64,000 nucleotides of DNA. Source: Gonocerus acuteangulatus. Lineage: Eukaryota; Arthropoda; Insecta; Hemiptera; Coreidae. The position numbers and the translations under genes are program-made. The stretch spans positions 36,569,660 to 36,633,659 of the forward strand of contig OX328123.1 of the NCBI GenBank assembly GCA_946811695.1. Direction: 5' to 3'. Below, one piece after another: positions 22,459 through 33,594 of the stretch (positions within the stretch are counted from its first letter, which is position 1; every line of letters begins with the position of its first letter). The notes under the pieces were generated by a model that was not told where the DNA came from, made no database searches, and saw only the letters and a list, made by a program, of their open reading frames with translations.

Positions 22459-22616
22459 TACATATATATATATATATACAAATTTGAACCACCGTTATTT
22501 TCGGTCTCTAGGGGTTCTGAAACGCGAAATTTTCTTGTCGGCACTTCCGGATTGTTTCATTGTATCAACCTTATAAGCAGGGTTCCTCCCTATGGGGGAG
22601 GGAGGAACCGCGCTAA

Positions 22617-23600
22617 AAATGTAGCCTCAGATAAAACTTTGGGCTAGGAACTCAATTTCTCAAAACTCAAATTAAGTTACCTACTCATTGATCAAAACAC
22701 ATGTCCTTTCAAGCCTCTCCACCATAACATGGGACTTTATTTTCTTTGTCATTGTCGTCAAGACCTTCTCAAACAAACTATCTTTGCCATAATCCCTCTT
22801 GGTCCCTATAGCCAGCTATGTTTTTCCGAAGATCAACTGATTTCAATCCCATGCTTCTGCCTAACCCTCACACAAAACAAATGGAAGAGTTCAACAAGTC
22901 TGCAGCAAGATGTGCGTTTCCAACGCCAAACTGAATGCGTTTCTCCTTTAATTAAAACAAGTTTTTCCTCCGTTTTTGGAAGAGAAGATTCTGGGTTTCT
23001 TGTTGAAGAGTTTTCAGTAATTCTTAAATCTCTTATGAACTTTGTGGATCAAAGGGGCATTTAACTGAATGGCAGTGATAAGTTCAACAATTGGATCAAG
23101 GATGTTAACTAGTTTCCCAACTCGGACTCAAAACACTCTGTCATCAAGAAGCTACCTTTTCATTTCTGGTGAGATTTCCGCTTACTGTAATGTTGTTACT
23201 ACTGTATGAGCATAATTTCAAACAATATTAACAAGGATCACGAACTTAAACTTAACTTAAAATGGTTTTGAATTATTATAATAAACATTAAAAATGTTTT
23301 TGGCCCTTTTTTAAAATTTAAATAAGTCCTTAATAATTGAATAAGCTTCATTAAAACCTTTTTAAAATTAAATTAACCTTCCCCACTGTAAAATAATTCA
23401 TGAAAATTCATAGTTATACATTAAGTTGTAAACACCCATAAATACCCGGACCGACTTTTAACTTTCTTTAAAACATTACTGGGTAAGTATTTTTTTTTTT
23501 TTTAAGTATTAATGTTCATTAAGCTTTTATGATCAAATGGGTAAGTTTCAGTCCTTGTTTGCACCAAAAAATATTCAAAGAAGTTGTATCAAGCTCAAAA
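22617..23600. other. hAT interior, unrecognised
   Basis: No confident gene. 22680-23070 is less AT-rich than its surroundings and has a 111-codon open frame on plus (22729-23064) without recognisable motifs. 23200-23560 is AT-rich with a T run at 23490 and a TACCCGG block near 23444. Confidence 0.5.
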
Positions 23601-23609
23601 ACTGAAAAT

Positions 23610-24390
23610 ACCAACTTTTTGGGTATTTACATTCTAGTCCGTCGGCCCGTGTACATTTCATGCAACGATTTTTAAGATTCTTCATTTTTTCACAATTGAT
23701 TGTACATGTCTTAACTAGAACAGTGGCACTTGTCAGCTGGCTAGGTAGCGGTGGGGTTGGCTGCGGGGGCGTTGCAAACTTCGGAAAAATATGAAAATGT
23801 GAAACGATTTTAATATTCATGAATTTTTTTGGAGAAAAACCTTTCATTATACAATAATCATTGGCACTTGTCAGCTGGTCGGTCAGCGGTGGACTGCTTG
23901 TCAGCTGGGGGTCTAAACTTGGCAAAAATACGAAATTCTGAAACGATTTTAAGATTGCTGAAATTTTGGTGGTTACTAGAATTCGTAGTGAGATTAACGA
24001 AAAACATTGTCAGCTGCTCATATCTTGGTGGAAAACTTGTCAGCTGGGGGGTATAAGCGCTGAGCGTATGGCGCGCTCTCCGCTTTATACCGCCAGCTGA
24101 CAACTTTTCCACCCACATATTAGCAGCTGACAATTTGTTTCGTCAATCTTTATTACGAATACCTACTAACAAAATTTCAAGAATCTTAATATAGTTTTTG
24201 ACTATTTAATAGTGAAAGCATGCTTATATTGATAACAACTTCTGAATATATTGATTGTAATTTACAATAAAAATATTCATTTACAATTTGTAAATGAATA
24301 TTTTTATTATCAACGTTAAAATATATTATGTATTTGCATTAAGGTATGATGAAAAAATATATCATTTATTTGTATAAAATACATAGCACA
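23610..24390. repeat. Left inverted arm with repeated TTGTCAGCTG motifs
   Basis: This arm is the inverted complement of 28110-28823 plus 30735-30780. The decamer TTGTCAGCTG or its complement recurs about eight times (for example 23729, 23867, 23909, 24008, 24038, 24094, 24122). A GC-rich centre GCGCTGAGCGTATGGCGCGC lies at about 24057-24076. Such spaced inverted motifs look like subterminal transposase-binding sites of a foldback or hAT element. Confidence 0.7.
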
Positions 24391-24800
24391 TAAAAAATTT
24401 TCGCCTGTGAATGCCTGAAAATCAGGCAACGCTTGGCACAGTGTTTCGCCTAGTGTTAAAAATAACTTATTATTATCTAAATAGTTTGGTTTGTTCACGG
24501 TCTCATATTCATCCAAATTTTAACATCTAATAATAACATGAATACAATGTACACGTGTAAATGGTTTGATGGCAAACAATTACCTCCAGTAGTTGAAATG
24601 ATTGTTCGAGATCAGTAATTCACTGAAGATATTAAAATTATTCATTTTCTTTGCTTTATTAATGTTTCATCATTTTTTCAATACCAATAATTAGTATTTT
24701 CACATGAGAGACAGAAGGATGACCTCACAAACCCTACAAATATCGAAAGTAATGATTCTGATGGTGAAGAGTCAGACTTTCTTTTTATTCAAAAGTTTTA
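24391..24800. repeat. Segment duplicated in direct orientation at 27785-28060
   Basis: 24545-24790 (GTAAATGGTTTGATGGCAAAC, then ATTGTTCGAGATCAG) recurs at 27790-28060. It encodes a broken stretch CKWFDG...MIVRDQ.FTEDIK and an acidic EESES-type tail. I do not recognise the family. The two copies flank the inner part of the hAT element. Confidence 0.5.
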
Positions 24801-24809
24801 TTAGGAAGC

Positions 24810-25005
24810 GTTGATCGTCGGGGTTTCGGTCAATGTTCTTATTTAATAAAACACATTTTATGGTTAAAATGTATATTTATTACTGCCGACGTTTCGGCTT
24901 GCTATACAAGCCATCTTCAGGGCTGTAAAAACATATATGGTATAACAATGACAGAAAAGAATAGATAAACTAACAAAAATATGAGTACTTATATGAGTGA
25001 ATGTA

Positions 25006-25037
<32 letters not shown>

Positions 25038-25640
25038 GTATAATAATATAAATCTAAATAAATATACATGTGTATGGTATACAAGAGAATACAGAACAGT
25101 GGCGTAATACCTATCGAGAAGATTGAGAGCTGTCCCGTTTCAAGAAAAGAACATTTCTGAAGACAGGAAGGATAGGGCCAGGGTTAGACAGGAGAGGATG
25201 GAGGGGGACGGGGTGGGGAGAGATGGAGATGGAAGTGTGGACGGAGGGAAACGACCGCGGTAAAGATAAAGGACGTGCCGGGGGTTACCCAGGTCAAGGG
25301 AAGGATAAGACAGGTGTGTGGGAACAGGACAACGAACGGGGTGGGATTACCTAACGGGAAGTTTTGAGGATATGAATTTTTGGGAGACCATAACATCTGG
25401 GGGCTTGGGAGTTGTAAGAGATAAGTCTGTAGTAGGTACGTTTGTCAATTTCGTGATTGTAAAGAAGTTTGCGGATGTGTGTGTTGAAGGTTTTTATGAG
25501 TTTGGGAGTAGGATCTTTGTTTTTGGGGACGGGTGAGTACGTAGTGTTGTCAGAGAGAAGTTTAAACATTTTGTCGACAAATCGATTGCTCTCTTAACTA
25601 AACTATTACACTGTAAAACACAGGAACCTTATCCTGAGGA
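24810..25640 (-). pseudogene. Penelope-like element fragment: RT N-terminus plus pLTR
   Basis: The minus-strand frame 25605-25351 reads FVDKMFKLLSDNTTYSPV, then KDPTPKLIKTFN and PRCYGLPKIH before a stop. LxDxTTYxPL and YGLPKIHK are hallmark motifs at the start of Penelope-like reverse transcriptases. The rest of the RT is missing. Downstream on the same strand (toward 24810) is the pLTR with a hammerhead-like core (24885-24923) and a TA tract (about 25015-25037). A GC-rich purine-biased insert at 25140-25320 separates the two. Confidence 0.75.
24885..24923 (-). ncRNA. Hammerhead-ribozyme-like motif
   Basis: The minus strand reads GCC, CTGAAGA, a hairpin GGCTTG-TATAG-CAAGCC, then GAAAC, GTC, GGC. 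Both conserved boxes, stem II, a 3-bp stem I (GCC/GGC) and the GUC cleavage triplet are present. Stem III is almost absent (GAAACGUC). An active form would need two copies pairing through ACGU. Confidence 0.65.
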
Positions 25641-25985
25641 TAAAGATCACAATAGGGAAAGTGCAGAAGGCCTTCAATAAAAATATAAGAACAAAGACGA
25701 TACATTTTGGGTTTGTGATCCTAAACTTTGTAATTTAGATGGCTCGACTTTGAAAAACTTAGTATCTGCTTTGAAGTACAATATGCAGTGAGCCCCTACG
25801 ACTTTATTTACTACATTCAAGAAAGAAGTCACAACTGTTTTTGTTGAGATGCGTCGAAATGTTTTTTAAAACATCAAATATAGGTTCTCCTTACCAAGAC
25901 GATTCATTTGATACCCCACATGATGGGTTTCAGAAGGAATGATGGCATTTCGATGGAACAAAAAGTAGAAAACGTCATAGGTAAT
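25641..25985. other. No gene seen
   Basis: AT-rich DNA with short broken frames, for example acidic sequence at 25620-25690. Nothing is recognised. Confidence 0.4.
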
Positions 25986-26345
25986 ATGACACTCCCGTAT
26001 CAAGACCTACCTGCGTGCCAAGTTTGGTCAAAATAGGCCAAACGGTGTGAATTTGTATAAGGACAGACAGCTGATAGACGATTTTGATTAGCCTATGACA
26101 CTACCCGGATAAAGACCGACATGTGTGTCAAATTTTGTCAAAATCGGTCAAACGGTGTGTATTTGTATAAGGAACAAACAGACAGACAGCCAGCTGATAG
26201 AAAATTTAACCTAGCTTATGATTCTCCCCGTATCAAGACCCATCTGTGTCCCAAGTTTGGTCAAAATCGGTCAAACGGTACGGATTTGTAAGAGGAACAA
26301 AAATACAGACAGACAGCTGGTATAAGATTTTTACCGAGCCTATAT
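25986..26345 (-). repeat. Three tandem units derived from a Helitron 5' end
   Basis: Three diverged direct units of about 115-125 bp share AAGTTTGGTCAAAAT, CGGTCAAACGGT and ATTTGTATAAGGA followed by CAGACAGACAG. Reverse-complemented, the unit matches the start of the Helitrons at 3820-3920 and 9285-9380. Tandem multiplication of a Helitron 5' end is unusual. Confidence 0.7.
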
Positions 26346-27784
26346 CCGTCTAATTGTTTCTTAAAACATCAAATATAGGTTCTTCATACCGAGACAATTC
26401 ATTTGATACCCCACATCATGGGTTTCGGACAGAATGATGGGTTTCCGAAGGAAGTACAAAACTGGCACGCCCCCGCCCCGGAAGCGGAGTCAAACACAAC
26501 TTTTCGCGATTTTTCGATTTTTTCCTTTATGAACGTCTTCATATCTATCTTCATGCCAAATATCAAGTCTCCAGCATCATGGGAAGTGCCTAATAATTTT
26601 GATGAGTCAGTGAGTGAGTGAGTGAGTCCTATAAATCCCGATTTTCGATCGCTTATATCTCAGAAACTATTCGAGGTGAATAGTATGAAACTATATGAAA
26701 ATTTCCAGTTTTACTCACATCTAGTAGTATAATACCTGTATAAAATTTCATAACTTTATCTTTACCTGGTTAAAAGTTATGAGAGGGTAAAAATCGGCTA
26801 TAAGACCGCCTGCAATATACACACAGTATGCTTAGGCCGGAGCTTGGCCTGGCGCACTACCGTGCGCCTAGATTGGGGACCTTTATCAATGCAATAGTAC
26901 CCAAAACAATGATTTTCAAAAAAAAATTTCCCGGCTTGTCTGTTTATCTGTGCGCGCTAATCTCAGAAACGGCTTATCCGATTTAGTTGCAGTATTCACT
27001 AATATATTGTGGTACGTTTCACTTAACATATAGTGTTTGTTTCATGCGAATCGGTACATAAATAAAAAAGTTATGCCAATGTAAAGAATCACGTCCAACA
27101 TTTCATGAACTATCGTTAATACGATACACACCAGAGGTTTTTTTTGTCACGAAACTTTGTATATAGTATTCTCTTAGCAAATGATTTAACGAGTTCTTTA
27201 ACCAGAAAAATTGGTTCATCTGGAGGAGGGGTTTACTCTGGACCCAAAGTCGCTCGGACGAAACTCGATATTCGTTTGTGGAAATATTAATAGAAAAATA
27301 TGTTGTAAAAATAAAGTAAATCGGTTTATTAGGAGGGGGGTTTATTCTGGACCCGATTTACCAACTTACCACTACTAGCCGAAATCTATCTTCACATATA
27401 ATAAAATTCTAACGGATCGCTGTTCGTACATGCAAGATATATGTTTAAAAATACTATTGGGGGCCTTTATCAAAGCAATTGTACCCAAAACAATGATTTA
27501 TAGAATTGTTGTCTGTTTGTCTGTATGTCTGCTGTGTCAGACACTCTATACTCACTACAGGTAAACAATCCTTAAGAGGTGTAGAGCTTCTTCACGCTTT
27601 AGCAATCCTAGCAGCCTGTATGCTTGATCCCTGATGGCTATACGCCTCATATCGACTAGGTATAAATCTACTGTAAAGTACTGAAAAAAAATACCTATAC
27701 GACGATGTTTAAAATCTAAAATAAACAAACAAGAACCTTCAAGTTTAACTCCTCTGGATTACGGATGGGATATTGAAGATAATA
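26346..27784. repeat. Mixed transposon fragments, no gene
   Basis: Contains a GAGT microsatellite (26606-26627) and two related blocks: GGGGACCTTTATCAATGCAA (26875) and GGGGGCCTTTATCAAAGCAA (27459). An internal Helentron A piece lies on the minus strand at about 27140-27370 (CGAAACTTTGTATATAG; GTAAATCGGTTTATTAGGAG). I see no coding region. Confidence 0.55.
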
Positions 27785-28109
27785 TATAAACATGTAAATG
27801 GTTTGACGGCGAACAATTCCGTCGAGTAGTTGATATGATTGTTCGAGATCAGCAATTCACTGAAGATATTAAAACTATTTATTTTCTATGCTTTATTAAC
27901 GTTTAGTAATTTTACCAATAACAATAATTAGTATTTTCAGCTGAAAGACACCAAGAAGAGGATGACCGCACAATTACTGCGGGGGGGGGGGTTGATGATT
28001 CTGAAGGTAAAGAGTCAGAATCCGAAAACTATTGACTTTCTTTTTATTCCAAAGTGTTATTAGTATACTATTATTATTGTGATTAATTGTATAATACTTT
28101 TTTATTACC

Positions 28110-28823
28110 AATACAGTATTTTATACAAATAAATGATATATTTTTTCATCATACCTTAATGCAAATACATAATATATTTTAACGTTGATAATAAAAATGT
28201 TTATTTACAATCAATACATTCAGAAGTTGTAATCAATATAAGCATGCTTTCGCTATTAAATAGTCAAAAACCATATTAAGATTCCTGAAATTTTGTTAGT
28301 AGGTAGTATTCGTAATAAGATTGACGAAACAAATTGTCAGCTGCTTATATGTGGGTGGAAAAGTTGTCAGCTTGCGGTATAAAGCGGAGCGCGCGCTATA
28401 CGCTCAGCGCTTAAACCCCCCAGCTGAAAAGTTTTCCACCAAGATATGAGCAGCTGACAATGTTTTTCGTTAATCTCACAACAAATACTAGTAACCTCCA
28501 AAATTTCAGCAATCTTAAAATCGTTTCAGAATTTCGTATTTTTGTCAAGTTTAGACCCCCAGCTGACAAGCAGTCAGCTTCATTATATTATTCATTATAC
28601 AGTTTCATTGTATAATGAAAGGTGTTTCTCCAAAAAATTTCATGAATCTTAAAATCGTTTTTCCGTCCTAAAATTCGTAGTTAATAATAAATGGACGTTA
28701 AAATTTAAATCGTTTCACATTTTCATATTTTTCCGAAGTTTGCAACGCCCCCGCAGCCAAACCCACCGCTACCTAGCCAGCTGACAAGTGGCACTGTTCT
28801 AGTTAAGACTTGTACAATCAAAA
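28110..28823. repeat. Right inverted arm with repeated CAGCTGACAA motifs
   Basis: Inverted complement of 23610-24390. It has the same spaced CAGCTGACAA/TTGTCAGCTG motifs and the GC-rich centre at about 28379-28410 (GCGGAGCGCGCGCTATACGC). It is interrupted at 28825 by Helentron B2; the last arm bases resume at 30735. Confidence 0.7.
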
Positions 28824-28920
28824 AAAGTCCGACTCGCAGGAACTGCCTCATCTTAGCGCGGTTCCGTTCTTATCCCTAGTCTAATTTCGAAACATTAAAA
28901 TAGAAGCAGTTATTATTTTG

Positions 28921-29094
28921 TTGAGAGGAGATCGTTGACCGTTGATGATGCAAGGTAGGGATTGTCCGGGTTAGGTCACTGCTACTTTATAATACATACC
29001 CCATATGTGTATGTATGTGGGCATATATATGTACATATGTGTGCGTGTATATGTGTATGTGTATATGCATATATATAAATATATATATATATTA

Positions 29095-29127
<33 letters not shown>

Positions 29128-29294
29128 GTTAGGTATATTTACATAGATATGTGCATATATTAGTGTTAAATATGTCCTACTTGTATTTACAGCCCTGATG
29201 AAGGCTTGAAGTTCAAGCCGAAACGTCGGCACAATAAAACCATTTTTACGATAAAATGTAGTTTTATTAAGTAGCAGTGACCGAACCCTGACAG
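28921..29294 (+). mobile_element. Short Penelope-like element with hammerhead
   Basis: Begins with the extension TTGAGAGGAGATCGTTGACC and then AGGTAGGGATTG..GGTCACTGCTAC. It ends with the inverted GTAGCAGTGACCGAACCCTG. Flanks repeat TTATTATTTTG (28910-28920) and TTATATTTTG (29295-29304). The same junction without the insert is visible at 56687-56700. A TA-rich tract and a hammerhead-like core lie inside. No coding. Confidence 0.7.
29192..29230 (+). ncRNA. Hammerhead-ribozyme-like motif
   Basis: GCC, CTGATGA (29195-29201), a hairpin AGGCTTG-AAGTT-CAAGCC, GAAAC (29220), GTC, GGC. Both core boxes match the hammerhead consensus exactly, with a GUC cleavage site. Stem III is minimal, so a dimer would be required. 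Confidence 0.7.
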
Positions 29295-30490
29295 TTATAT
29301 TTTGGTTCCACCAGTCTTGAAAGGTAGGATTTACAATCTTACCTGGAACGGTCGGCAACACTAGAAACCGTCCCGCTAGTTACAAGGTCTTGGAATCTTG
29401 GAACTCTATATTTCTAACAATAAATTGTTTTTGTTATTTTACTTAACCTGTTTTATTTTCGAATACATTATCCAACTATAAGCAATTAAAAAATAACAAG
29501 GAATAAAATACAGACAAAAAGAACACTTCGAATAAGCGAAATCAATTACTTTAAAGCTTTAAGCTCTTATTTCTCCGATTGACATCGCCTAATCAAAACT
29601 TTCATTAGAACCTTTTATGTAGAGCATTTAATAAGCTTTCTAATGGTATTCTTCCGTTTACCAAAATTCTCAACAGTTTTCGAGATATTAATGAAAGTTC
29701 CCAAAATTTATATTATTTCTAGCAACAGAAAATTGGCCACATTTTTCATATCCTGTTTTACACAAAAAATTTTCGCAACATAAGAAATTACAAAAATAAA
29801 AAGCAATAAAAAACGAAGGGAAAGAGACAAAAATTACAACAAGAACGACAAAAACCCGTTCATAAAAACAAAACAGACGTATTTGAAGTTTTAAGCACTT
29901 ATTTCTCCGATTGACATAACCTAATCAAAAATAGTTTTAGAATCTTTTTTGTAGAGAATTTAGTAAGCTTTCAAATAGTTTCTATCCACTTACCACGATT
30001 TCCCAACCGTGTTCGAGATATTAATGAAAGTATACGAACTTCCCAAAACTTTTCATGTCTGTTCATAAAATATTTTATTCTAACCCTTCCTTAACTCCAA
30101 ACGTAACAAAACTTTCAACATATTAGTTTTAATGAAAGTAAAACATGCAGATAAAGTTTCAACTGAATCCCGTAATTCTAAGTACCCAAACCAAAAACGG
30201 TATTCAAAAACTACTTTTCCAATTTTCTCGAAAACGGTTAAAGCGATCGCCTTCAAAATGGTTTCATTCGTTTTCCTAGCCCAGGAATCATATAAAACGA
30301 GTACTTACAAGCTTATGAACTCAAAAACGTAAGCGTTACGATTTTTTTTGCGCGAATTTCGCCCAAACGCCATCTTCCAGTAGGCGGATTTTGCTGGTTA
30401 ACGAACTTGACCTTTCAAATTGGACGAAGGATTTTTGTACCAAATTTCATCAAAATCGTACCATTCGTCTTCTATCTAGAGAGCGAACAG

Positions 30491-30525
<35 letters not shown>

Positions 30526-30526
30526 T

Positions 30527-30593
<67 letters not shown>

Positions 30594-30870
30594 AATTTGA
30601 ACCACCGTTATTTTCGGTCTCTAGGGGTTCTGAAACGCGAAATTTTCTAGTCGGCACTTCCGGATTGTTTCATTGTATCAACCCTATAAGCGGGGTTCCT
30701 CCCTATGGGGGAGGGAGGAACCGCGCTAATAGTGAAAAAATGAACAATCTTAAAAATCGTTGCATAAAATGTACACGGGCCGACGGACTATTCCCTGTGG
30801 GTAAATACCCGGGTAAATACCCAATTTATATTTACCTACCCACTGGGTATTTACCCACCCCACATCACTG

Positions 30871-31131
30871 GGCATATTAGGCCTTGTGGGCCTCGGTGCT
30901 GTTCCTCGGTTAGCCGGGCACCTGGTTTCTAATCTAATCTTGGCGTCGGGTCAAATAGTCGAATATACACAAAAATACTCCTTTGAGGAAGATGTCACTT
31001 ATACTAAAACTTGACGAAAGCAGTTCTAGGAGATTACAATGGTTGGGGAAGACAATTACAATGAGTTAAAAGGCAAAAATCGAAATAATAAATACCTTCA
31101 GGTCAATATGACCCGATGCCAGTAATTAAGG
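30871..31131. repeat. LINE 3' end and a small piggyBac-like relic
   Basis: 30871-30945 is the last part of the old LINE (GGCCTTGTGGGCCTCGG, CTGGTTTCTAATC). From about 30948 a TIR-like TTGGCGTCGGGTCAAATAG faces ATATGACCCGATGCC, which ends AATTAAGGG at about 31131 before TTAA. The TIR shape and TTAA fit a piggyBac MITE; the left TTAA is lost. Confidence 0.45.
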
Positions 31132-31139
31132 GTTAAACA

Positions 31140-32585
31140 TATTTTTTATGAAAACTATGTTTTTTAAATCAGACGATATGATAGTGCCTTCAATTTTCAC
31201 CTTAAAATGTTAACTGTAGCTTCCTAATAATATTTGCTAGTAAAGTATGACGATTTTTTTTTCTTTTATTCATTTAGCTATACTGATTTTCTAGAATTTC
31301 AGTGGACTTTTTAATAGAAAATGAAGAATTGTTCACTATTTGTTTTTTTTTTTAAATTAATAATTCTTAAAAATCCTACATATTTAACTAGATTTTACCT
31401 CCTTCTTTCAAAATAATTTTAGTGTAATGTTCAAGATTAAAAACTGCAGCCTGCAGACTATTGTGAAAAAAAAAGGTCTCCATTCATCTCACACATAGCC
31501 CTGCCATTTCGATTTCAATGATTTATAACTTATTTATTTATAGTTTAACACCCCACATAAAACTTATGACAAATAGACTTGAAAAATATTTATTTATTTT
31601 TTTTACAGTGCATCACATCTTGGCCATTAGCGTCGTTATTTATTTGTTATTCATAATTGGAAAAATTACTTTGATTTTGATGACACAAGGTGGTATTATC
31701 CCTTATGGAGCAGTATTTCTGCCAACCAATGTTTTCCACAAAATAAGGGTAATAGAAAAAAAGCTACAGGTGTAATAATGTTGTGTAAAGGATGTCTATT
31801 TTATGTAAAATTGTATGATGTATTATTATGTATGATATTCATTTACCACATCCTAAAAATGTCTAGTGAGACATCTCCACAGGCAGTCTCTCAACTGCCC
31901 TTAATCAAACAACTGTATTTCTCAAATTCTGTGATGCCTTTATCCATCCTATTTCAAAATGAGCAAGTACGTAAAGAAGTGCCCTACAGATGAATAAGAC
32001 AAAGAATCGTTTATTTCTAAATTTAAGCCACCACTATAAAGGTTAAGTTGGAAAGACATTAAACAATATCTGGAATACTATGTCTGCATTTCGCAAATGT
32101 GATTTCTAGACAGAGCTAATGTTCTAGTGAGCCATTAGGCAAAAATAGAATGCAAAATAATAGGGCAATATTAAAAACAGCACAAATTTAGCTGATGGAT
32201 CAAACAAAACTTACGAACATGACCAAAACATTTTTGATTTAAATAAAATAATAGATACACACCTTTAAATTCGTTTAGACCAGCCATTTTTTGTATACAC
32301 TGAGGAATATACTATAGGACACCATAGAAATAAGGATTACATAAGAGTATCATAACCTACTCTCAAGATAACCTTTCTCCAGCGTATGATTGAACTTAAA
32401 AGAAGTAAATTTTAATACATTTCAAGAATGTGAAAACATCATCAAAACTTTCATTGGCAGATTATTTTACTATAGTTAATTTGACTACTTAATTATATAA
32501 TTTTCATCTACGTAATAATATAAATTTATACTACATTTAATATAATTGTTAGAAATATTTTTCATAGTGTATTAAAAGAAAATAA
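31140..32585. other. No gene seen
   Basis: AT-rich DNA. Short open frames at 31518-31775 and 31778-31993 show only hydrophobic, low-complexity translation and no known motif. No repeat boundary is recognised. Confidence 0.5.
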
Positions 32586-32587
32586 CG

Positions 32588-33190
32588 TGGCAGAATCCTT
32601 TTGGATATCCTTAACTCCGAAAATTATCGTCCAATATCTCCCAACACGCCTACATACTGGCTATCAGACACATCCCGCAGCCCAGACCTAGTCGATTTCT
32701 TCATCTCTTCTGGCTTGGGAGGCATAGCGACTTCTGCTGATTCTCTCTTCGACCTATCCTCGGACCATTCAGCGATCCTTCTAACACTCTTCTCCTCCCT
32801 TGTATCCCGTCCGTAGTGCCCGCAACTCCTGGTTTTCGTCCCCACCGAAGCTGCAACTTACAACCCATATCCAAGAAGTTCTTGTAGCCAAGCGACGACC
32901 CAGAGTTTTGTGGCAAAGAACCCGGTATCCCTCGGAGAGAAACGCTTATAACAGACTGACACGCAACTAAAATCTTTCCTATCCCAATTCCGTTCAGAAT
33001 CCTTTAATGAATACCTCTCATGCCTCTCTACACAATATTGTTCTTTGTGGACAGTCATTCGTAAAATTCGAAAGTTTCATCCAATCCCCTTCCCTCTCAA
33101 ACGCAAAAATTATTTCAAAAACTGTTGTGAACATTCTCTTGAAGAAATACGAAAACTTATTTAAAACAATTATATTTAAATCATGTTAGA
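32588..33190 (+). pseudogene. Jockey/CR1-type LINE endonuclease C-terminal fragment
   Basis: The frame from about 32590 reads ILLDILNSENYRPISPNTPT, YWLSDTSRSPDLVDFFISSG and then DLSSDHSAILLTL. This is the end of an APE endonuclease domain, with the SDH catalytic motif at about 32757. After a stop the linker continues in a shifted frame (QFRSESFNEYLSCLS) as in LINEs between EN and RT. No RT is left. Confidence 0.75.
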
Positions 33191-33369
33191 TGAAATAACA
33201 GACCTGAGGGACTTAACATTAGCAGTTTAATTATTGGAATCCTACACACGGAGATTGAGCCCAAACCATACCTCATTTCATGCAAGGAACTTCCAGAAAC
33301 GTACGTCGTCGCGATTTGTGAATAACAGTTTAGCAATTTTTTTTTTTCTGTCAAACATCCAACTAAGAT
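33191..33369. other. No gene seen
   Basis: Unassigned sequence between two transposon fragments, with a T run at about 33340. Confidence 0.4.
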
Positions 33370-33585
33370 AAGATTCTTTTATTTGTTAGCGATGCTACTC
33401 CGTATAAGGTAAAAGAAGCATTAAAAGTTTTTTATTCAAATGTGAAGCATGTAACTTGTGTAGCTTTTGTTTTAAAACATGTAGCTGAAAAAGGGTGGAC
33501 AATTTTCCCAAATGTCAACAAACTTGTCAATAATTTATTTAAATACTTAGTTTTAAAGTGCATTATTATTAACCACGAATTTTAG
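33370..33585 (+). pseudogene. hAT-family (DUF659-like) transposase fragment
   Basis: One 71-codon open stretch reads [39 protein letters not shown] and [15 protein letters not shown]. The SDATPYK...HVTC..H pattern is that of the DDE-region segment of DUF659-type hAT transposases common in insects. The flanking parts are absent. It ends at a TAG at 33583. Confidence 0.65.
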
Positions 33586-33594
33586 GAGGGGTTA

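Larger units (their letters stand above)
20737..22616 (+). mobile_element. Helentron B, copy B1
   Basis: The 5' end is AAGTCCGACTCGCAGGAACT with internal TTAGCGCGGTTCC. The 3' end is the hairpin GGTTCCTCCC-TATGG-GGGAGGGAGGAACC followed by GCGCTAA. The 5' block is the complement of the 3' end. It contains a SINE near the 5' end, a (TA)n tract at 22079-22122 and a perfect palindrome inserted in that tract. Non-coding; target is an A run. Confidence 0.8.
28825..30729 (+). mobile_element. Helentron B, copy B2
   Basis: The start AAGTCCGACTCGCAGGAACT and the terminus GAGGAACCGCGCTAA are both present, as is the long (TA)n tract (about 30496-30592) before the conserved 3' block. A small Penelope-like element is nested at 28921-29294. 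The interior has tandem diverged units of about 500 bp around TTCTCCGATTGACAT (29570, 29905). Confidence 0.8.
20432..30870. mobile_element. hAT-like transposon, non-autonomous, with nested insertions
   Basis: The ends are CAGTGTTG... (20432) and its mirror ...CATCACTG (30870), with TACCCGGGTA-type subterminal repeats at both sides (20450-20505 and 30785-30850). The 8-bp target is GGCACAAT (20424-20431) and GGCATATT (30871-30878). The uninterrupted LINE at 34.7 kb shows a single GGCACAAT there. I cannot identify a transposase. The interior holds two Helentrons, long inverted arms rich in TTGTCAGCTG, and a Penelope-like fragment. Confidence 0.75.
1..30945 (+). mobile_element. Old LINE (RNase H end) split by three DNA transposons
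   Basis: Pieces at 1-592, 2909-3079, 20367-20431 and 30871 to about 30945 are collinear with one uninterrupted relative on the minus strand at 34708-35340. They cover the RNase H domain, a downstream CCHC-like region and the 3' UTR of an RNase H-bearing non-LTR retrotransposon. Three insertions separate them, at 593-2908, 3080-20366 and 20432-30870. At the third break the uninterrupted copy reads GGTGGCACAATAGGCCTTG. Here the same bases are split after GGCACAAT and resume after GGCATATT, a decayed 8-bp duplication. The 5' end of the LINE lies outside the window. Confidence 0.85.

Noticed and set aside
22157..22492. Overlapping open frames on both strands
   Set aside because: They arise from the perfect palindrome and flanking TA repeats; there is no independent coding evidence.
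20432..30870. Autonomous hAT transposase
   Set aside because: No BED finger, DDE or RW motifs could be found in 22617-23600 or elsewhere in the element.
30407..30880. 157-codon frame rich in Ile-Tyr
   Set aside because: Most of it is a translated TA microsatellite of Helentron B2; similar frames at 40221, 55206 (first part), 57534 and 58322 are the same artefact.
31518..31993. Possible small membrane proteins
   Set aside because: Only AT-rich hydrophobic translation, no homology recognised and no support from context.
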